From: Zygnema cylindricum
Lineage: Eukaryota; Streptophyta; Zygnematophyceae; Zygnematales; Zygnemataceae
Direction of reading: 5' to 3'
Assembly (NCBI GenBank): GCA_037447655.1
Contig: JBBHKE010002689.1
Span: 126,001 to 155,641 of the forward strand
DNA: 29,641 nucleotides
Position numbers and translations under genes: made by a program
Notes under the pieces: model-generated
Databases searched by the model: none
Seen by the model: only the letters and a program-made list of their open reading frames with translations
Told to the model about the DNA's origin: nothing
Shown here: positions 9,149-18,229 of the stretch, piece after piece
Position numbering within the stretch: position 1 is the stretch's first letter
Layout of the letters: every line of letters starts with the position of its first letter

Positions 9149-9591
9149 GCTAACAATTTTTTTACCCCAACCACTTGTTTCCTTGCCTCACTTACACTTC
9201 TTACAATCTCCCCAACTATTTGTGGATCTTTTTTTGCCTCATCCTCTCACCAAACTAAACATATGGAAGTTATTCATTGTTGCTCCATTTTTCCTTCACA
9301 ATTATTCAAAAACCTAGATCCTTTTTTAAACACCTTAAAAACGCCATTCCTATCAGTGTTAAGTAGTGTAGTAGTTTTTTTACCCTCCCACCCTATAATT
9401 GCATCTACTCATGCATTATCTCTCACCCAAATTCCTTCCTCAACCCAGAAAAACATGACGAGCCCACAAAAATGTAGAAAAACAACTAGGAAGAAAGTTT
9501 TAGTTGATGGGTTATCACCCAAAGAGAAAACAGTAGCCCAACGGAACAAAAAATAGAAATTGGGAGTTTTGGGAAATGGGCTTTGTGAATG

Positions 9592-10359
9592 AGGTCTAAG
9601 AAACAAAAAATTTACGAGAGCTCCAAGAAGACTGCTAAGGCGAAGTTTCGTTCATAGGTTGAAAAGTGGGAAACCATTCCGGAAACGTTAAAAGAGAAGA
9701 GATTTGTACGTGATTGGGGTGAATGCGAAAACAAATTGAATAACCTATCGAACGACTTTAAAAAGATTAGAGAGTAGAGTACGAGGAGTGGAGCAACCAC
9801 TTATTTTTCAATGAGTAAAAAAGAGAGATCAAACAACGGTTTGGTTACCTCTTTTTCTGAGGCCTTGTTTGGTGAGATGGACAGTTGGATGTAAAAAAGG
9901 GATGTGGTGAACCCAAGAGTCACATGGGATACGGGCGATGACGCGTTTAGGGTTAACACATATTTAGATGAGGAAGAAGATACCATTGTTTTAGATAATA
10001 ATCCAAAAGGTCATAGAGGTAATGAGGAGGGAACTAATGTGCGAGAAAAGCCGTCAGAAGAGGCTAATTTTGAGAATGGAGAAGAAGTGGGAGAAGAGAA
10101 AGAAACTGAAAAAAAAAAATACGTCGAGTCCCCACCTCATGAAGATAAGTTCTCAACCGATCGAAAAATTAAAAGAGGTCGTAAACTAGGTCAGCAGGAA
10201 CATCCCTTAATTCTCACTAAAGAAGTGATTGAAAAGTTGGACAAGATTTTTGAAAATCAAACAAAACGCAATTCGAGCATAAAAAAAAATCGAACAACAT
10301 GCAATTCGAGCAACAAAATATACTATTTAATAAGCGATTTGAACAAAATAAATAAATAA
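9592..10359 (+). pseudogene. Myb/SANT-like protein remnant (Harbinger accessory type)
   Basis: A plus frame with three in-frame stops. It shows V-E-K-W near 9660, D-W-G-E-C-E-N-K-L-N-N-L near 9710-9745, D-F-K-K-I-R-E near 9752-9773, Y-F-S-M-S-K-K-E-R near 9801-9827 and a Phe-rich helix before W-M near 9890. That spacing resembles the single Myb/trihelix-like domain of plant proteins with the form N-K-W-...-L-..-D-Y-K-K-I, found in Harbinger accessory proteins and in some cellular plant genes. The tail (9904-10359) is acidic, then basic, and ends in Asn/Lys-rich sequence. A broken Harbinger transposase lies at 12749-13720 on the other strand, so both may come from one element; this is inference. 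Confidence 0.5.
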
Positions 10360-10509
10360 ATAGTTGGAGATTTTAAAGAGATTGTCAATAGAAAAATGTT
10401 GGCAATTGCAATAAGCATCGAAAGAATTATGAAGGGATGATATAGGATAGGTTTGAATATGTATTTTGTGATTTAAAAAAAAATGTACTTATTGAGGTAG
10501 AAAAAACAA

Positions 10510-10820
10510 TGCTTGGAATATATGGTTTTTATTAGAAATGGTTTGTTTTTGTATACTTGTTAATTTAACGGATTGCTCTTTATTTCCTTTTTTTGCTTTT
10601 ATATTCGTTTAAAGCATTTATTTGCTTTTCGAGGTAAACAAATTGATATTTGAAAAAAATGGTTTTTATGTGGAATTTTCTGGTTTCGTTTGTATGTACA
10701 CTTAATGTTTTTTTTTTCTGATTTTCATATTTTCTGTATTTGTGTTTCTTTTGTATTCGTTTAAAGGATTTTTTTGTTTTTCGAGGTAAACAAAATATTA
10801 TTTGAAAATGATGGTTTCTA
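10510..10820. repeat. 152-bp A/T-rich tandem repeat, two copies
   Basis: TATTCGTTTAAAG at 10602 recurs at 10754, followed in both by TTTTTCGAGGTAAACAAA, then TATTTGAAAA and ATGGTTT; the preceding 90 bases of each copy are also similar. Element A' is cut off exactly at the end of the second copy (about 10819). The sequence from 10360 to 10510 is A/T-rich with no other structure seen. Confidence 0.75.
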
Positions 10821-11090
10821 CTGAGGTAGAAAACAAATTTTTCTTGAACCTAGGAATATACAACACATTATTTAATGATCTTTTAACAATTTGACCATTG
10901 ATATCACAAGCTAACTCAACACTTTCCTTAGCTATAGCCTCTACACTGCTATTATCAGCATAGTAAATCCGGCGAGTGGGAATGGGATTTAACGTCTTGA
11001 AAAAAGCTCGGTTTCTACACATGTGAGATGATCTCCCAGAATCCATAATCCAGCCGGGATCTTAGTCTCCCTCCATGAGATCTTTGGCAA
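10819..11090 (-). pseudogene. Element A' protease, truncated
   Basis: The minus strand reads W-I-M-D-S-G-R-S-S-H-M-C at about 11025-11060: the catalytic D-S-G is kept, although the next residue is Arg instead of the usual Ala. It continues through L-Y-I-P-R-F-K-K-N-L-F-S-T-S-V near 10820-10865, the end of the protease fold that leads into the pre-integrase segment, and then breaks off. Element A has the same segment near 4260-4280. The protein would process gag-pol if joined to the rest. Confidence 0.82.
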
Positions 11091-12027
11091 GAGCAAAGAA
11101 CTTATCATCGTCAGATTGTTGAAATCTGACATGAAGCTCTTCCTTTAGTTTGTCGTCATCCGCAAAAAATATTGCATTTTTAATCAGAGGTTTTTGCGGT
11201 GAAAACACTCCATGTACTCGCCACCCCGCTCGATACACACTTGTTTCACACGCTTTTATAAAGGCAGGACATTGCCGAAATATATGACCATTGCCATAGC
11301 AGTAAACACACTTATCACATTGTGTAAAATTTTGATTTTGATTAAAATTTGGAATCTTGGAAAAATTTGTGCTGCCTTTGTGACGAAGCATTATATGGTA
11401 CTGCTAATTTTCCATTGTTTAATGCTAACTGAGTTGCCTCCTCTTCTAAGACAAAATCTTGACTAATAGATATGTTCCATTTACTTTTCTCACGTTTTCT
11501 CAAATTATCGGAGGCTCTTTTATATTCCACAGGAAGCCCTCTCATCAATATCATTGCCTGATGATATGGGGGGAATATCCTCCGAACATGCATTTTTTGA
11601 TAGCAAGAGTCCAAGACCGTTACAATAGTGTGTCATATCCCCAACGGTATATTTATAATTCCAGATCTTACCGGCAGTAATCACTTCATTCTGCTCATTA
11701 GTTTTTACATATGTCTTTTTTAAAGCTTTCCATAAATCTAATGCTTTAGTTAGTGATATATGAGTCATGTGACGATCTTCAGAAATAAGAAATTTTAACA
11801 TGTGCAAATCGCTTTCATTTTTGTTGTCAAAATCTGGATCACTTTCCGGCAAGGATCCAGTGACCACATCAAATAATTTCACTTGCTTAAGGAAGGATTT
11901 AACTAAATCTGCCCAATATAAATATTTATGGCCATCAAAAAACTAGAATTTGTGAGGAAAGGCCCGTGACATTTTGATTTGTAACAGCCGCAGCCAAAGA
12001 AGAAGAAGAGGCTACAACAGATGTCAT
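11091..12027 (-). pseudogene. Element A' gag with intact zinc knuckle
   Basis: The start ATG at 12027 lies inside the LTR. Ser/Ala-rich first codons are followed by the primer-site codons (N-V-T-G), then Y-L-Y-W-A-D-L, K-L-F-D-V-V-T-G-S and L-T-K-A-L-D-L-W-K-A-L-K-K, all aligning with element A gag. The zinc knuckle near 11270-11315 reads C-V-Y-C-Y-G-N-G-H-I-F-R-Q-C, a full CX2CX4HX4C. Frame breaks occur near 11935, 11590 and 11350, so it cannot be translated as one protein. The segment between knuckle and protease is Asp/Lys-rich. Confidence 0.87.
11956..11970 (-). other. Primer-binding site of element A'
   Basis: The minus strand reads GTCACGGGCCTTTCC next to the LTR end. It shares GTCACGGGCC with the element A site, shifted by one lost G, and is more eroded at its 3' side. 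It supports the same half-tRNA-Met priming interpretation and, as in A, lies within the gag reading frame. Confidence 0.5.
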
Positions 12028-12748
12028 GATATTAAATAAAGTATAGAGAGAAAACTCTCACAGAAAAACCAGAAAATACACATCTTCACAATAAAGTTAC
12101 ACACAGACCAGACACACACTAGGTTTGCAAATCTGTGGCAATATAAACTATATGACAAAAATCACACATGCATAATTTTACAATATTGTGCCCACAGATC
12201 TAAAAGATCTATTAAATCAAAAACACACAAAAACTGCATTTACAGTTTTTCGTTACAAAAAGATACTTCCTCAAAAACCTAAGTCCTACACATATAAAAG
12301 TGAACTTAGCTGAACTACCTCCTACCACTGATAGTGTGGTAAACTGTCTACACTAAAAACTAGCATTTAAAACGATAACTGTCTACGCCACTTGGTATTT
12401 ACAGCTATATAGAAAAATTGACCGCCACGTCAATTGATAATGTGTACAGTCAACTTTTGTCCCTAACATGACGGCGGACGGAATATTCGTCACCGAAGAA
12501 GATAATTGTCCATTTGTAGCTTCGGTCTTCACGTGAATTTGCGCTCCAACAACTGGATCATACAAAATTGAATTTCCCGCGAACCGACACCTATACTGGG
12601 AGTGAACTCAAATTGTGTACTCCCAACCAAGCTACTATCACAGTAATTCAAGTTTCCAAAAACTCAATCTGCACCCAAAACAACTAAGTCCTAGACCTCT
12701 CCCTCACACACAAAGAATAAAGAGGACTAAAGGTTTCCAAAAACAATA
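11971..12748 (-). repeat. 5' LTR of element A' (about 778 bp)
   Basis: Aligns with the LTRs of element A. The right end is TTTCCAAAAACAATA, the eroded form of CCCAAAACAACA, and the shared block GAGGACTAAAG lies at 12722-12732. GTGCCCACAGATCT near 12190 corresponds to TTGCCCACAGATGT near 5620 in element A. The gag ATG at 12027 is about 56 bp inside, the same offset as in A. The possible target duplication GAGAG (12749-12753) has no left partner because that side is lost. Confidence 0.8.
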
Positions 12749-13720
12749 GAGAGCATATCTAACATCTCCAACAAGATATGGAGGCATTCTACTATTTCTG
12801 TATTGCAATGTTTCGCCGCTTGCATTCATGCATCTCTCGAAATCCTGTCCCAAATTTGATCGTCTGAAGATGCGTGAATTGTGCATAGAGCCGGGTGAAC
12901 CCAAATTCAGGTTGATAAATCTCATTTGGTGATCTACAACAACTTGTACTACTGTAGATTTTTTTGTTTTTGCGTCGTAATAGTCGATTGGCAAAAAACC
13001 TTCTCTTAGGGTAATTCTATACGTGTGCAATTAATAGCACCCACACAATTTGGTAATCATTTGTCTTGTTCAAAAAAACTTTTGATGTCGTGTAGCTCAT
13101 TTTCCACCGCCCACCTTATCTAATGTCCTGAAGTTTTTGCAATAGCCTTGATAATTCGATTGGATACTTTACCCACAGTTGAACGCCCGATACCAATTTG
13201 CCAAATTGTTCCTTTGTACGTAGAAACCCCCCTTGATGCCCTAATCTCATCAGCGTTATTCACATTTATTTTTCCACTGTTTTTCTGTGGCATATGGTGA
13301 GCTAGGCCTGTGGTTCATTCACCAAAAAATGAACTGTATCTTATTTAAGCCTAAAAAGTTTTCAAAAACGCTCTTTAGTATATTGCAATTCTACCTCGTC
13401 AACCCTATGCATTGATCTTAGTATGATGTAGTATTTTCCATCCCCTTTGGGTATAAAATTGAAAATTTGTTTGAGTATTCCTCCTATAATTTCTGGCATT
13501 ACGTCCACAAATACGTCTTAAACCTTTTTTTGACTATGTCGATTGTATAAAATAAATGACAATAGTATTTTTTTGCAACAATTGTAGTATCGTGGTTAAT
13601 GCAGTGGTCACAATCGGCATCATCATTGCCATGCAACATTTTTTTCTTTTCTAAAGTCATCCTCAAAATTGTGAACACCATTTGATGTGAATAGCTCATC
13701 AGGTGAAGAGGGACCGATTA
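12749..13720 (-). pseudogene. PIF/Harbinger-type transposase, interrupted
   Basis: The minus strand holds pieces of a plant Harbinger DDE transposase. From N to C: T-Y-L-W near 13500, then I-G-I-G-R-S-T-V-G-K-V and I-I-K-A-I-A-K-T-S-G-H near 13130-13210; F-F-E-Q-D-K then L-P-N-C-V-G-A-I-N-C-T near 13025-13080; F-L-P-I-D-Y-Y-D-A-K and V-V-D-H-Q-M-R-F-I near 12915-12985; G-S-P-G-S-M-H-N-S-R; and Y-L-V-G-D-V-R-Y at 12755-12780. The family has G-A-I-D-[GC]-T-H, so the first catalytic Asp is Asn; the H-D-S motif is H-N-S. The G-D motif is kept. Several stops are present. The LTR of element A' begins right after V-R-Y-A-L, cutting off the last third including the catalytic Glu. Confidence 0.82.
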
Positions 13721-13739
13721 TAGGGGAGAGGAGACGAGG

Positions 13740-14310
13740 GGAGGAGAGGGGAGTGGTTGTCAAGATACAACTTTAGTATTTTAGATATTTAGTATTTTGT
13801 TCCAGTTGACTATATAGCATATTATTAGCATATTATTGAGTCCAGAGCATATTATTGAGATAAGTATTTATAACATAATCTAGTTATTTAGTCAGTCAAG
13901 TATTTCTTTTGTGTCGGTTTTCTCTATAACATTGTAGTTCAATTACGAGTTCAACTTTCAGTTCAGTAACTTGTCCAGTAATCAGTTCAGTATGAGTTCA
14001 GTTTTTCAGCTCAATTTCTTAGTAAGTATTCAGTTGAGTTTGGAGTTAAGAGTTCGTGTCTATATCCATTTGAGTATATAGATCATTCGTTTCAGTTCAA
14101 TGTCCACTGTAGTATTTGGCTGGTTTTCTATAGAATGTTATTGAATGTTATATTTGGTTTGGTTTTTTGTATAATTTTATATTTCAGTTAAAAATTCAAC
14201 CCTCAATTAAGTGTTATATTCGGAATTCATTGTGGTATTCAGTTCAGTTTCCTAATTAATTTTCACTTCTGTATGGAGTTAAAAGTTCAGTTCACAACTT
14301 TGTCTTTCTT
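13740..14310. repeat. Degenerate TTCAGTT-rich region
   Basis: Plus-strand words AGTTCAGT, CAGTTCA and GAGTTCA recur irregularly, roughly every 10-40 bases from 13940 to 14300, without a clear period. It looks like a decayed short-unit repeat. A GGGGAGAGGAG purine run precedes it at 13725-13755. No coding potential is seen. Confidence 0.5.
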
Positions 14311-15245
14311 CCTATAAGGCGGTAATGGACGTAAAACTCCATAGAGTATCAATTTTCAAGGTTTTTCTCAAAGATTTTTCAAGATAACAAAGAATCTTAC
14401 CTCTCTAGTTTGGCATCTTCAAACTTGAGAAATTGACCTTTCTTGCTAAAAAAACTAGAATGGCGAGCTATACAGAAGACGTTTTCCAACCAAAAAATAA
14501 AATTAATTTACACATACATATCTGCAGTTTTACAAAATCAATTTGAAAAGGATTAAGATAATTATCTGTTCTTTACATACATCGCTAAATGTTGTTTGTC
14601 GGGTCTCACTTGGGGAGAATGGTGGTAAGCTCTCCATTTTGCAGAATCATTATCACATCATTCGCCGGCGTCACGACTAATAATTGTTCGCAAAAGACGA
14701 AAAAAATATTTCATTTCATGTTAGTTTCACTATCAAAAACCTTACAAATACCGTAAAAACCTGCGTTGCCTACTAAAAGTCAAAAAATCCTCGCTTGAAT
14801 TTGAGTTATTGACTATAAAAAAGTTGGGAATGTAGTCTACACTAACAAATCTTTGCGCAATTCTCGCAGATTAGATGGATTGTTCTTATCGAATTTAGTC
14901 TAAAATTTTTTAAATTGTCAAATTCATTAGAAAAAATCTAAGAAAAAAAAAGTTGATCGAAAGCCAAATTTCAAAACACAAAATCAAAATGAACAAAAAA
15001 TAAAAAAACTCACCTTCGGAATGGCCAATAAAGCTTTTGCAAATTCTATTATTGTTAACTGTTCGCCAGACCCTTAAGTTTTTATTGTTTCTTCCAAATT
15101 GACTGAAAGTGTCGCCTTGACCACTCTTCCTTTAGGGACCACCTACAAAACATAAAAAAAACCCCTAAAATCGCTAAAAAACCCTATAGGATAACCTGTA
15201 TAACATGTAAAACGAAAAAATCCTGAACCAAACCATCCCATCAAT
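14311..15245. other. Unassigned A/T-rich stretch
   Basis: No transposon domain is recognised. Two patches look less random on the minus strand: the exon-like block 15014-15142 (listed separately) and a 26-codon open patch near 14605-14680 ending in L-P-K-stop. The rest is A/T-rich with homopolymer A runs. Confidence 0.5.
15014..15142 (-). pseudogene. Exon-like block, unrecognised protein
   Basis: A 129-bp minus-strand block lies between an acceptor-like TTTATGTTTTGTAG and a donor-like GTGAGTTTTT. It translates in phase 0 to 43 codons with one stop, containing G-R-V-V-K-A-T-L-S-V and I-I-E-F-A-K-A-L-L-A-I-P-K. I do not recognise the family. It may be a decayed exon of a cellular gene or of a DNA transposon; chance is also possible. 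Confidence 0.3.
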
Positions 15246-15500
15246 CCCCTAATTCGCATCCAATACTCCTACTCCCTCTCCCTCTCCCTCTCCCACTCCC
15301 ACTCCCACTTTTTTCCCTCCCTCTCCCTCTCCCACTCCTTCTCCCTCTCCCACTCCCGCTCCCTCTCCCATTCCCTCTCCCACTCTCGCTCCCTCTCCCA
15401 CTCCCTCTCTCTCTTCCTCTCCCACTCCCTTTTCCTCTTCTTGTCTCTCTCCCACTCCCACTTCCACATCCGCTACAACCCTTTCTCCCACTCCTCCCAT
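15246..15500. repeat. CTCCCT/CTCCCA pyrimidine microsatellite
   Basis: Almost pure pyrimidine on the plus strand, built from CTCCCT and CCCACT hexamers. Open frames on the minus strand are Gly-Glu-Val or Arg-Glu repeats produced by the microsatellite and are not genes. Confidence 0.95.
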
Positions 15501-15734
15501 CCTAAACTCTCTATTATTTTTTTTACACTTGAAAAGCTACAAGAAAAAAAAAAATTTTGAAGACATAATCAAAAGTGTTAAAGACAAACTAGACATGTAT
15601 AACCAAAAGAGCCAACAACGGACCATGGTTCTTATTCGGTTTGCAGTCATTATTAATATTTCACTAAAAAAAAAGGAAAGAACCAAAAACAAAATATTCC
15701 TAGAATGAAAGAACAAAAAAACGGACTGGTCTAC

Positions 15735-15882
15735 ACTAACTTCCTCACTCTCCCTAACCCTCTTTCTCTCGCCCTCTCTTGCTCTCTCTTACTCTCTCTC
15801 CCTCTCTCACCCTCTTATCCCCTTGTCATCTCCTCCCTCTATTCCCTCTCTCATCTCCCTCCTCTTTCCCCTCGCAAAGGGA
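15735..15882. repeat. Second pyrimidine-rich tract
   Basis: A CTCTCTC and CTCCCT rich plus strand about 240 bases after the first tract, less regular. The open frames across it are Leu/Ser/Pro-rich by composition. Confidence 0.85.
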
Positions 15883-15898
15883 AATCAACAGCAAACTG

Positions 15899-16250
15899 AC
15901 CCTTTACTTGTATTTTCTCTACGAGCCACTCAAAATCTATTGAAGCCAGAGCATGTGTTCCCTGATCCAATCTCACTGCTCCACGTGGACTTGTTTTCAC
16001 AGCCAGTTGACTAATTTTCTCCCTAAGTTCCCATGATTTGACCCTTTATTTGTATTTTCTCTACAAGCCACTCAAAACCAAATTTTCTCCCCAAGTTCCC
16101 ATGATTTGACCCTTTACTTGTATTTTCTCTACGAGCCACTCAAAACCAATTGAAGCCAGAGCATGTGTTCCCTGATCCAATCTCACCGCTCCACGTGGAC
16201 TTGTTTTCACAACCAGTTGACTTATTTTCTCCCGAAGTTCCCATAATTTC
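15899..16250. repeat. Tandem repeat 142 / 68 / 142 bp
   Basis: Three head-to-tail units start ACCCTTTA-TTGTATTTTCTC at 15899, 16041 and 16109. The first and third are full length and nearly identical, including GAAGCCAGAGCATGTG and CCACGTGGACTTG. The middle unit lacks about 74 bp, from after CTCAAAA to just before ATTTTCTCCC. Each full unit contains a CACGTG palindrome (G-box core). The origin is unknown. Confidence 0.92.
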
Positions 16251-16279
16251 CATTGTCTTTCTGACACCGTACCCGTTTC

Positions 16280-16515
16280 CCATCAAGATAAGATTGAGGG
16301 AGGAAGATGAGATTGTGAGGGAGGAGGACGAGACTGGATGGAGAAAGATAAGATTGGAGGGAGAAAGATAAGATTAGAAAGAGAAAGGTAAAATTGGAGG
16401 GAGAAAGATAATATTGGAGTGAGAAAGATAAGATTGTGAGGAAAAAAGATAAGATTGTGGGGAAGAGAGATAAGATAGTGAGGGAGGAAAAAAAGATTGT
16501 GAGGTATTGATGCCA
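16280..16515. repeat. Purine-rich minisatellite, about 20-bp unit
   Basis: About ten imperfect copies of AGATAAGATTG-GAGGGAGAA on the plus strand. It is almost pure purine, the opposite strand bias to the pyrimidine tracts at 15246-15882. Confidence 0.88.
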
Positions 16516-17130
16516 AAGTGGAATTGGAGAGGGAGTTGCCTCCTTTGCATCTTATCTCACTATGCAGCATGTAAATGAGGTAGAAAAAGGATTCAAAGCG
16601 CGTGGAATTTGCCAAAGAGGCAACCGTTTAGGAAAGGTAGCGGAAACAACATTTTTTCAGCCATGGACATCCTCAATGGTATAGTGTTGGAAGGCTGAAC
16701 GTCTATAAATATCATGCAAGGTTATGCGATGTTCAAAGCAATTTTTCACAATTTGGTGCGTCATCACAGATTGTACACTATCGACAACCGTCACGGGCAT
16801 TGTCGATGTATACAATCGTCACGCCTTTAAGTGACAACGTCGTTTCGTACATATAGGAACACCCGAAATATGGGTCCGCCGGATCTGCGCCAAAAAACAA
16901 AGTAAATTCTCTAAGTTTGATATACATAGAAACACACCTTTGGCGGCAAAAATGGAATATCGCGAATTGTTATGTTGAACTTTCACACAAATTAAACAAC
17001 GACGTCATATAGATAAATTAACTTGCACGAAACGAAATAAACTTCGTACAAGATAAAAAAACGTACCCGCGTGGCAATATAGATGAAACTAAATGATTAA
17101 AACGCGCGTCGTCACGCGCGAACAAATGAT
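16516..17130. other. Unassigned stretch before LTR H
   Basis: No transposon domain is recognised. It contains an open minus-strand patch (16657-16800, listed separately) and a CG-rich inverted pair CGCGCGTCGTCACGCGCG at 17103-17120, right before LTR H. Confidence 0.5.
16657..16800 (-). other. Small open patch of 47 codons, unrecognised
   Basis: The minus strand reads from ATG at 16800 to TGA at 16657-16659. The peptide is of mixed composition with no low complexity, including N-C-F-E-H-R and I-E-D-V-H-G. A splice-acceptor-like TTTTTTGGCGCAG lies upstream at about 16885-16897. It could be a fragment of a decayed gene or transposon; family and function are unknown. Confidence 0.25.
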
Positions 17131-17973
17131 TGTTGTCCATAGCCATTTCTAGCCATGGATTCACCCTCGGAAGTACCACAGACTACCCTAAAAACAGCGT
17201 ACTTTGGATAGACACAGAATTCAAAAGAATTAACAAAACAAGCTGAAACTAAATTAACAGATATAATATAGGCTATAAAATAACCTCACAAAGTTTCAGA
17301 TAAAAATAATAAACAGAGTGATCACATCATCTAGTCAAAGTTGCAGAAAAACAGCCTGTCAGAACTTTGATTAAACAGACTAACTTCACAATGAAGTAAA
17401 ACACAGACCAGGCACACAATAGACCTGCAAATCTGTGACAATATTAACAATACAAATAGGAACACACATGCAGAATTTCAGACAATTCTGCCAACAGATT
17501 TGAGAGAAATCCTCAGATAAAATTACCAAAAATCCCCATAAACAGTTTTTGGTCCAAAAAGTTCCTTAAGTCCAAAATGACGAAGTCCTACAAATATACA
17601 CTAGAGCTCACTACTGAATGTACGGAGGCATACCAACCGTACGTAACCCGAATACTTCGTGACATGTCAAAATGAATAGATTTACACTAATACCTAATAC
17701 ACATAGGACAAAACATTGTTGCAAATATTTACAAACCTTACAAATTTCATCAAACGAATCTGGACCGTCCAATATAAATATCATGTGATGGACGCGATTT
17801 CGCGTCCCACTTAATTCCTTTTTCACGTCCTTTTAATTTTCCTCGTACATCTACTCCCCCAATCCGCAAACCATTCGAACCACCACATTAATTTCGTTAA
17901 TTAAATACGCACACTAACACGCGCACTCACGAAACGTCGTGTGTGCACGAAACCAACTTTTCAAAAACCAACA
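17131..17973 (-). repeat. LTR H (843 bp), isolated
   Basis: Left end TGTTGTCCATAGCC, right end AAAAACCAACA; as an LTR it runs on the minus strand. It is closely similar to LTR G at 28877 (the first 60 bases are nearly identical) and to solo LTR S in part, and more distantly to LTRs of A and A' (shared GTACGGAGGCAT near 17620-17631, as at 5755-5766). Neither flank resembles gag or RNase H, and the five bases on each side (ATGAT and GCCAC) do not match. On the minus strand ATG at 17156 opens nine codons up to the LTR end. No internal region is found. Confidence 0.75.
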
Positions 17974-18229
17974 GCCACACTATTTACCAATCAACATTCC
18001 AACCTTGACTACGAATCTTATATTTGTTTCTTTTAGTACAAATTCTCATTGAAGTGCTGGTTTTTTTTCACGCAGGAAACATACAACGATGAAATTTAAA
18101 CATTATCATTAAATTTTTTCCTTTATTTATTTTGGCATTGTTCGAACAATTTTTTGTTTTTATTTCTCCATTTTGAGAGGAGTGGCATTTTAGAAAGAGT
18201 AATTAATTTCCTTAAGGTTCATGCAATTA
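17974..18229. other. Spacer between LTR H and lineage-B LTR
   Basis: A/T-rich sequence with T runs. No gene, repeat or transposon terminus was seen. Confidence 0.5.

Larger units (their letters stand above)
10819..12748 (-). mobile_element. Element A': 5' half of a copia element related to A
   Basis: The minus strand holds a 5' LTR (11971-12748), primer site, gag and the start of protease, then stops abruptly at about 10819 within the protease domain. Integrase, RT, RNase H and 3' LTR are absent. The right end abuts a Harbinger transposase frame in mid-codon context (transposase resumes at 12749), so the element was inserted into that gene. The expected left-hand continuation of the transposase is not seen at 10819, so a deletion or rearrangement removed the 3' half together with the flank. 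Confidence 0.82.

Noticed and set aside
9092-9556. A 154-codon protein gene.
   Set aside because: No domain, minisatellite-derived start, Ser/Thr/Leu-rich composition and no support from neighbours; kept only as a note under the minisatellite.
15249-15500. Open frames of Val-Gly-Glu and Arg-Glu repeats on the minus strand.
   Set aside because: They are produced by the hexamer microsatellite; both alternative frames are open and low complexity.
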